From NCBI GenBank assembly GCA_030595455.1, contig JAUVDF010000074.1:1-5893 (forward strand): a stretch of 5,893 bases of DNA, in the 5' to 3' direction. Positions 1 through 5,893 of this stretch are shown one piece after another (the stretch's first letter is position 1; each line of letters starts with the position of its first letter). The notes under the pieces are model-generated. The model saw only the letters and a list, made by a program, of their open reading frames with translations. It was not told the DNA's origin and searched no databases. Source of the stretch: Fidelibacterota bacterium (lineage in GTDB: Bacteria > Fidelibacterota > UBA8477 > JABMPR01). The position numbers were made by a program, and so were the translations under genes.

Positions 1-1450
<1,450 letters not shown>

Positions 1451-1475
1451 ATATTAACTAACCGTTCGATACAGC

Positions 1476-1480
1476 AGGAG
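1476..1480 (+). promoter_or_regulatory. Shine-Dalgarno site of purA
   Basis: AGGAG lies 5 bases before the ATG at 1486, near-ideal strength and spacing, and fixes the purA start. The 35-base guaB-purA spacer (1451-1485) shows no convincing -35/-10 pair and no hairpin followed by a T run, which fits readthrough from guaB into purA. Confidence 0.8.
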
Positions 1481-1485
1481 ATAGC

Positions 1486-2763
1486 ATGAAAAACACCATC
1501 GTTGTGGGCGCTCAATGGGGTGATGAAGGTAAAGGGAAGCTGGTAGATGTACTGGCCGAACAAAGCGATCTAGTTGTACGTTTTAATGGTGGTGGTAATG
1601 CTGGCCATACAGTCATGCATGCTGGTGAAACCTACAAATTTCATTATATGCCATCTGGTATGCTGCATGATAAAATCTGTATTCTTGGTACCGGTGTTGT
1701 TATTAACCCGAAAGACCTGCTGGAAGAAATCGAATCATTTACCGGGAGTGGACATGCACCCAGGCTGAGAATTAGCGCCAGAGCACATGTTATTTTCCCA
1801 CATCATCAGATGATTGATGCTAAGGGTGGCGGTAAGATCGGGACAACCGGTCGTGGCATTGGACCGACCTATTCCCAAAAAGCCTCTCGTATTAATCTCA
1901 GAATCCTGGATATTATCGCAGATGATGCCGAATCACGAATTAAAACGGCCCTCAGAGATGTAAAAGATATGCTCATAGCAGACCAGATATTCAGCCAGGC
2001 TGAATACCAGGAATATTGTAACTCTGTCTCGACCGAATACGCAGCCTATGGTCAGGAATTCAAACCATTTGTCACCGACACTGAAGATCTGGTTCGGGTA
2101 GCCGGCAAAAATAATGAAACGGTACTGTTTGAAGGGGCTCAAGGGACTTTACTCGACTTGAACTATGGGACTTACCCCTTTGTCACATCCAGCTCGACAT
2201 TGGCAGCTGCTGCATTTGTAGGTGGTGGTGCTATTCCCGGCGTTCCTATCCGGATCCTTGGCATCACAAAAGCTTATACCACCCGTGTCGGTGAAGGTCC
2301 CTTCCCCACTGAGTTGGAAGGTGATGCAGCCACAAACCTTCGAGAAGTTGGCCATGAATACGGAGCTACAACTGGCCGTCCAAGACGGGTTGGGCACCTC
2401 GATCTATACGCTTTGAGATACGCTGTTCGCATTTCAGGTATCCAGGAATTGGCCATGACCAAAATTGACACCCTGGCACTGGTTAGCGGTGTAAAAGCTT
2501 GTGTCGGATATAAAATCAACGGTAAAGAGATTGACTACTTCCCTGCTGATGCTCCTACTTTAGAACTGGTGGAGCCGATTTATACTGATATTGAACCCGT
2601 TGCTGATCTAAGTAAGGAAGAATGGGTAAAACTGAAAGGTGCCAGTAAAGCGCAACTCCCAGAGAGTATCCGCAACTACATTAAATTCATTGAGGATTTT
2701 GTAGAAGTACCAATCACTATTCTATCGCACGGTCCGGAAAGGAATGAAACCATTGTCTTCTGA
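1486..2763 (+). CDS. purA: Adenylosuccinate synthetase
   Basis: Cytosolic homodimeric enzyme that condenses IMP with aspartate, using GTP, to form adenylosuccinate, the first step of the AMP branch. Complete at 425 residues (E. coli 432). Visible motifs: N-terminal GAQWGDEGKGKLVD (8-21) with catalytic Asp13; GGGNAGHT (35-42) with catalytic His41; IMP-binding GTTGRGIGPTY (119-129); Arg135, matching the arginine that reaches the partner subunit's IMP site; the aspartate-binding/switch region GITKAYTTRVGEGPFPTEL (259-277); GATTGRPRR (293-301); and the guanine-specificity motif TKID (325-328, equivalent to Lys331/Asp333 in E. coli). Two departures from the common pattern: the helix before GTTGRG is about five residues shorter than in E. 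coli, and the usual GW(L/F)D after TTGRPRR reads GHLD (His304). The core catalytic set is intact, so it should be active. The ATG is supported by AGGAG. The 3' end overlaps purB by 20 bp. Confidence 0.97.
   Translation: MKNTIVVGAQWGDEGKGKLVDVLAEQSDLVVRFNGGGNAGHTVMHAGETYKFHYMPSGMLHDKICILGTGVVINPKDLLEEIESFTGSGHAPRLRISARAHVIFPHHQMIDAKGGGKIGTTGRGIGPTYSQKASRINLRILDIIADDAESRIKTALRDVKDMLIADQIFSQAEYQEYCNSVSTEYAAYGQEFKPFVTDTEDLVRVAGKNNETVLFEGAQGTLLDLNYGTYPFVTSSSTLAAAAFVGGGAIPGVPIRILGITKAYTTRVGEGPFPTELEGDAATNLREVGHEYGATTGRPRRVGHLDLYALRYAVRISGIQELAMTKIDTLALVSGVKACVGYKINGKEIDYFPADAPTLELVEPIYTDIEPVADLSKEEWVKLKGASKAQLPESIRNYIKFIEDFVEVPITILSHGPERNETIVF
2736..2743 (+). promoter_or_regulatory. Purine-rich ribosome binding site of purB inside the end of purA
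   Basis: GGAAAGGA lies in the last codons of purA, directly before the ATG at 2744. The stronger AAGGA half touches that ATG, which is unusually close, while the first GGA sits five bases away. For the in-frame TTG at 2753 the AAGGA half would be spaced a conventional nine bases. The site therefore bears on which purB start is used. Confidence 0.55.
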
Positions 2764-4090
2764 TAACTTATTCAATCTTTCGCCCCTGGATGGACGCTAT
2801 GCCGAGGACATTCAGGACATTCAGGAGATGTTTTCTGAAAGCCGTCTGATCAAAGAGCGAGTACATGTGGAAATGGTGTATCTCAAGGCTTTCCTGAAAG
2901 CCACTGATCGAGCTAATTGGTGGAAAGATAAGTATATGTCCATCTATACTGACCTGAATACCAAAGATTTAGAATATGTCAAAGATATTGAAAGTCACAC
3001 CAAGCATGATGTCGCTGCAGTTATAGAATTTATCAAAGTCCAACTTCCTGAAAAGATACGACCCTATGTTCATTTCGGACTTACTTCTGAAGATGTAAAT
3101 AACCTGGCTCATGGCCTGATGATTAAAGGTTCCAGGGATATCCTGCTTGGGCATTTAAAAGGTCTGATTGAGGAACTGGTATTTCTAGCCAAAGAAAACC
3201 GAAATCGGCATATGATCGGCCGCACCCACGGTGAGGTAGCCACACCTACCACTATGGGTAAAGAAATGGCTCTCTATGGTGTACGCTTCGCTAAAATGTA
3301 TGCTGAATTAAGCGCAATGAATATTCAGGGTAAGATTTTAGGGGCTACTGGCAACCTGAATGCCTTTGTCGGTACTTATCCGAAAGTTGACTGGTTTGAA
3401 GTCACCAAAGAAGTTGTCGAAGAACTCGGTTTAGAGCACACCCTGTTCAGTTTACAAATCATGCCTGGTGACACCTACGCAGCCATGCTTGATTCTATTA
3501 AAAGGCTGAGTGGATTGATCATTGATTATGACCAGAACATCTGGACCTATTTCATGCTGGGCTACATGTTCCAGAAGGCCGATGCATCATCAATTGGGTC
3601 ATCAACAATGCCCCATAAAATCAACCCCATTAAATTTGAAAATTCAGAAGGTAATGCGCAACTAGCCGAGAGCCTGCTAACCTTTTTCAGCCAGAAGTTT
3701 ATGAAAACGCGGCTGCAAAGAGACCTGACTGATTCCACGGTAAAGCGTAACATTGGAACTGCCTTCGGACACACTGTCCTCTCATTGATCTATGCAACTA
3801 GAGGAACCAAGGATATTCTAATCAACAAGACCAAGCTTGAGGATGACATGGCCAACAATGGACAGTTCTTTTCCGAACTTGTTCAATTAGTTGAGCGGGA
3901 TAAGGGGGCTTCCGACGGCTACGACAACCTGAAGAAGCAGACTCGCGGTAAACGTCTAACCTACGCTGAGATGGTGAGAATGATGACCAATGCGGGTATC
4001 AAAGGTGAAATGATTGAGACCTATGTCAGGGGTTTGACAGGTGAGATTTGCGACAAAGCTCTAGCAGAGATTGCCAAGCTCACTAAGTAA
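2744..4090 (+). CDS. purB: Adenylosuccinate lyase
   Basis: Cytosolic tetrameric enzyme of the fumarase/aspartase superfamily. It acts twice in purine synthesis: it releases fumarate from SAICAR to give AICAR, and from adenylosuccinate to give AMP. It is 448 residues long, the long E. coli-like form (456) rather than the shorter Bacillus-like form. Landmarks: N-terminal SPLDGRY (13-19); HFGLTSEDVNN (110-120), the first substrate loop; GRTHGEVATP (159-168) with the probable general acid His162; and the superfamily signature GSSTMPHKINP (285-295) with catalytic Ser287 (E. coli Ser295) in the mobile loop. RDLTDSTVKRNIG follows in the C-terminal half. Departure: the second motif reads THGEVATP where E. 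coli-type enzymes usually have THGQPATP. The ATG at 2744 overlaps purA by 20 bp. A TTG at 2753 would give MSSDNLF and also suits homolog length. Its stop codon directly abuts the convergent Dabb gene. Confidence 0.96.
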   Translation: MKPLSSDNLFNLSPLDGRYAEDIQDIQEMFSESRLIKERVHVEMVYLKAFLKATDRANWWKDKYMSIYTDLNTKDLEYVKDIESHTKHDVAAVIEFIKVQLPEKIRPYVHFGLTSEDVNNLAHGLMIKGSRDILLGHLKGLIEELVFLAKENRNRHMIGRTHGEVATPTTMGKEMALYGVRFAKMYAELSAMNIQGKILGATGNLNAFVGTYPKVDWFEVTKEVVEELGLEHTLFSLQIMPGDTYAAMLDSIKRLSGLIIDYDQNIWTYFMLGYMFQKADASSIGSSTMPHKINPIKFENSEGNAQLAESLLTFFSQKFMKTRLQRDLTDSTVKRNIGTAFGHTVLSLIYATRGTKDILINKTKLEDDMANNGQFFSELVQLVERDKGASDGYDNLKKQTRGKRLTYAEMVRMMTNAGIKGEMIETYVRGLTGEICDKALAEIAKLTK

Positions 4091-4093
4091 TTA
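4088..4093. other. Abutting convergent stop codons (TAA/TTA)
   Basis: The purB stop TAA (4088-4090) is followed at once by TTA, the complement of the Dabb gene stop TAA (4091-4093). The two convergent genes thus share no bases and have none between them, and the junction TAATTA is its own reverse complement. No GC-rich hairpin with a T run is seen on either strand close to the junction. Confidence 0.9.
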
Positions 4094-4381
4094 AAATTCG
4101 AAATCTACCACAACGCTCTTAGCACCTGTTGCCTGTATGGCCTGAACAACCTGCTGATGTTCCGGGTGAGCTGCATAACGCCTAAGCGCCTCTATATTTT
4201 CAAATTCTGAAATAAGTACCATATCTTTAGAACGTTCTGATTCGATAATATTGACACCTACTTCATAATATTTGATTTCAGGAATCAGATCCGGTAATTT
4301 CTCCAGTAAACGCTTCAGCCTTTGGATGTTTTCAAGCTTTCCAGATTCTGGAAAATCGAAGGCAACGATGTGTTTGATCAT
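4091..4381 (-). CDS. Dabb (stress-responsive A/B barrel) domain protein
   Basis: A single-domain protein of 96 residues matching the Dabb family, small ferredoxin-like folds that pair into a dimeric alpha/beta barrel. It begins MIKHIVAFDF, the usual first strand. A charged helix follows (about 14-30), then a second strand KYYEVGVNII (37-46), a third strand MVLISEF (54-60), and the helix ALRRYAAHPEHQQVV (65-79), whose YAAHPEH is the family hallmark. It closes with a strand KSVVVDFEF. No signal peptide or membrane segment is seen, so it is probably cytosolic. The family's biochemical role is mostly unknown. A few members are enzymes (for example polyketide cyclases), others are only stress-linked, and no specific reaction can be assigned. 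It starts 3 bp after the purD stop and is almost certainly co-transcribed and translationally coupled with it. An RBS (GGGAG) lies in the last purD codons. Confidence 0.87.
   Translation of the reverse strand: MIKHIVAFDFPESGKLENIQRLKRLLEKLPDLIPEIKYYEVGVNIIESERSKDMVLISEFENIEALRRYAAHPEHQQVVQAIQATGAKSVVVDFEF
4338..4354. repeat. 17-bp perfect inverted repeat in the start of the Dabb gene
   Basis: TTTCCAGA and TCTGGAAA flank a single central T, giving eight perfectly paired bases per arm. It lies about 25-43 bases inside the Dabb coding sequence and encodes part of FPESGK. With a one-base centre it would make a poor RNA hairpin but has the shape of a protein-binding dyad. It may simply be chance. 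Confidence 0.45.
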
Positions 4382-4384
4382 ATT

Positions 4385-5635
4385 CTAACTCCCAATATCG
4401 CTTCGTAGCGTTTTTCCATCGAACTCTATTTTTTCAATATTTGTATATGATATTTTCAGTGCCTCAGCGACTGTCAAAGCTTTTGAAGTTACGGTTAGAA
4501 CTCGCCCACCGCTGGTAAGAACCTTACCATCTTCAAGCTTGGTGCCGGCATGAAAGACTATTGAAGATTCAACCTGATCCAGCCCAGTTATGCTAAGACC
4601 TTTGGGATAAGCTTCTGGATATCCACCTGAAGCGAGTACCACTGTGGCGCAGGTCTGATTGTCCCATTTAACATCAATATCTGCAAGACGATCATCAATA
4701 ATAGCTTCAAATACATCCAGCAGGTCAGTGTCTAAACGTGGCAGAATAACCTGAGTCTCAGGATCACCAAAGCGGACATTATATTCAAGGACTTTGGGAC
4801 CAGCTTCAGTCAACATGATGCCACAGTATAGAATTCCCTTAAAAGGTCTCCCCTCTTGTCGCATTCCTGTTAACGTTGGTTCAATGATATTGGCAAGACA
4901 GAAATCTTCCAACTCCTGATCGTACAGCGGATTGGGAGAAATAGCCCCCATACCACCTGTATTCAATCCAGTATCTCCATCACCAATACGTTTATAGTCC
5001 TTGGCTGACACCATGGGAACGATTGTCTCTGAATCAACAAAGCAGAGCATGGAAAGTTCAGGACCGGTGAGGAACTCTTCAATAATAATCTCACTCCCGG
5101 CATCCCCAAAAACTCTATCTTCCATAATTTCCCGGATACCTTGTTCCGCATCTTCAGGATTGGAGATAATGAGAACACCCTTACCAGCAGCTAATCCATC
5201 CGCTTTTATGACAATCGGGTAAGTTGTGTTGGTATTTAGATATTCTCGAGCGTCTGCTGCATCTGTAAAGCGTTGGTATTCGGCAGTCGGGATGTTGTAT
5301 TTAGCCAACAGTTCCTTGGTAAAGACCTTACTACCTTCCAGAATTGCCGCTTTTGCATTAGGTCCAAATATTCTTAATCCGGCTGTTTCAAATGTATCGA
5401 CAATGCCTTCAACAAGGGGTACTTCCGGACCTACAACTGTAAGTCCAATCTCATTTTGTTTAGCAAAGTTTAAGAGACCGGCGATGTCACCATCAGAGAG
5501 AGAAACGTTTTCTGCAATTTGAGCTGTACCGGCATTCCCCGGTGCGCAAAAGATTTTATCAATTTTAGAGCTTTGGGCTAGTTTCCAGACCAGGGCATGT
5601 TCTCGCCCACCACCACCGACAACTAAGACCTTCAT
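4385..5635 (-). CDS. purD: Phosphoribosylamine--glycine ligase (GAR synthetase)
   Basis: Cytosolic monofunctional ATP-grasp enzyme that joins glycine to 5-phosphoribosylamine with ATP, giving glycinamide ribonucleotide, the second step of de novo purine synthesis. Complete at 416 residues (E. coli 429); the C-terminus stops at RSDIGS, a little short of the usual DIG-plus-tail ending. Domains: N domain beginning MKVLVVGGGGREHAL (1-15), with GPEVPL at 69-74; ATP-grasp start GSKVFTKELL at 101-110; glycine-rich ATP loop KADGLAAGKGV (144-154); EEFLTGPELS (186-195); NTGGMGA (225-231); metal and substrate signature LEYNVRFGDPETQ (283-295), the PurD family hallmark; and C domain with SGGYP (336-340). 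All family motifs are present. No fusion to PurM or PurN is seen. The ATG at 5635 follows a strong AAAGGGGG site. It lies 21 bp after the transglutaminase-like gene and 3 bp before the Dabb gene, both on the same strand. Confidence 0.97.
   Translation of the reverse strand: MKVLVVGGGGREHALVWKLAQSSKIDKIFCAPGNAGTAQIAENVSLSDGDIAGLLNFAKQNEIGLTVVGPEVPLVEGIVDTFETAGLRIFGPNAKAAILEGSKVFTKELLAKYNIPTAEYQRFTDAADAREYLNTNTTYPIVIKADGLAAGKGVLIISNPEDAEQGIREIMEDRVFGDAGSEIIIEEFLTGPELSMLCFVDSETIVPMVSAKDYKRIGDGDTGLNTGGMGAISPNPLYDQELEDFCLANIIEPTLTGMRQEGRPFKGILYCGIMLTEAGPKVLEYNVRFGDPETQVILPRLDTDLLDVFEAIIDDRLADIDVKWDNQTCATVVLASGGYPEAYPKGLSITGLDQVESSIVFHAGTKLEDGKVLTSGGRVLTVTSKALTVAEALKISYTNIEKIEFDGKTLRSDIGS
4389..4393 (-). 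promoter_or_regulatory. Shine-Dalgarno site of the Dabb gene, inside purD
   Basis: On the minus strand GGGAG sits 7 bases before the ATG at 4381-4379 and within the last codons of purD. Together with the 3-bp gap this suggests that ribosomes ending on purD help start the Dabb gene. Confidence 0.65.
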
Positions 5636-5639
5636 CGTT

Positions 5640-5647
5640 CCCCCTTT
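5640..5647 (-). promoter_or_regulatory. Shine-Dalgarno site of purD
   Basis: On the minus strand AAAGGGGG stands four bases before the purD ATG (5635-5633), inside the 21-base spacer that separates purD from the upstream gene. The spacer is too short for a promoter of its own beyond a possible -10, so purD is probably read from a promoter outside the window or inside the upstream gene. Confidence 0.75.
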
Positions 5648-5656
5648 TCTGGTTTA

Positions 5657-5893
5657 TTATCCCATTTTTTTGTAATAGAAGGAGCGAGAGAACCCTGTAT
5701 ATATCTTACCATTTTGCTCCATATGTGGATAGATAAAATAGTTGAGGGGATCACTCTCATGCCCTTCACCAAGCTCAAGATCTCGACCAATAGTAAACTG
5801 GATACGATCTGGAGGTTGAGTGCCGAAAAGCAGCTCTTGTTTGCTCAAGTCTTTTCTGGCTTCAGAGGCATCTATAGGAAACCAACCGGTTTC
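5657..5893 (-). CDS. Transglutaminase-like domain protein, C-terminal part only
   Basis: The minus-strand frame is open from the window edge at 5893 to the TAA at 5657, giving 78 residues that begin ETGWFPIDASEARKD. This matches the end of bacterial transglutaminase-like proteins. There the GW(V/F)P(V/I)DAS segment carries the catalytic Asp of the Cys-His-Asp triad (Asp encoded at 5870-5872). It is followed by an FG...DRI.F..GRD stretch and a PLNYFIYP segment near the C-terminus, all visible here. The catalytic Cys and His would lie upstream, outside the window. Members act as cysteine-protease-like or amide-transfer enzymes and are often exported, but signal peptide and full architecture cannot be seen. 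A TTG at 5848 is an internal codon, since the conserved reading extends beyond it. It sits 21 bp upstream of purD on the same strand, so it is probably in the same operon. Family assignment is from recalled motif pattern, not a search. Confidence 0.78.
   Translation of the reverse strand, partial: ETGWFPIDASEARKDLSKQELLFGTQPPDRIQFTIGRDLELGEGHESDPLNYFIYPHMEQNGKIYTGFSRSFYYKKMG

Noticed and set aside
2806..2826. Tandem 9-bp repeat (GGACATTCA twice) near the start of purB
   Set aside because: It encodes DIQ-DIQ, but the segment from DGRY to FSE has the same length as in E. coli PurB, so it is not an added duplication, merely similar codons.
4040..4070. Small inverted repeat CTCT-AGC-AGAG near the end of purB as a terminator
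   Set aside because: A four-base stem with no following T run inside coding sequence is too weak to call.
5226..5522. 98-codon plus-strand open frame across purD
   Set aside because: Antisense to conserved purD, no domain or RBS; a coding-strand shadow.
5657..5848. A separate 63-residue gene starting at a TTG (5848)
   Set aside because: The frame continues to the window edge and the upstream residues (GWFPIDAS) belong to the transglutaminase-like family, so this is the end of a larger gene.

Overview
This 5.9-kb window is ordinary bacterial chromosome packed with purine-nucleotide biosynthesis genes. I found no mobile element, CRISPR array, RNA gene or phage-like region, and no intergenic gap exceeds 35 bp. 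Base composition looks moderate (GC around the mid-40s by eye) and even throughout. Bacterial-type IMP dehydrogenase with two CBS domains, the long form of PurB, and strong Shine-Dalgarno sites point to a bacterium. The sequence does not fix the phylum. A free-living Gram-negative lineage of the FCB/Marinimicrobia kind is a weak guess from general protein flavour only.

Left half, + strand (1-4090): guaB (lacking only its first few codons), then purA 35 bp later, then purB, which overlaps the end of purA by 20 bp. These three enzymes sit around the IMP branch point. GuaB commits IMP to GMP. PurA commits IMP to AMP. PurB finishes the AMP branch and also performs an earlier step on the way to IMP. 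The tight spacing suggests one transcript.

Right half, - strand (5893-4091, read leftwards): the C-terminal part of a transglutaminase-like protein running in from outside the window, then 21 bp later purD (second step of de novo purine synthesis), then 3 bp later a 96-residue Dabb-type (dimeric alpha/beta barrel) protein of unknown role. These also look like one transcript.

The two groups converge with no spacer. The purB stop codon ends at 4090 and the complement of the Dabb gene stop starts at 4091, with no recognisable terminator between them. The points most worth a second look are this abutting junction, the company purD keeps (transglutaminase-like and Dabb proteins), and a few unusual residues in PurA and PurB. 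I do not see a previously undescribed system here and do not claim one.
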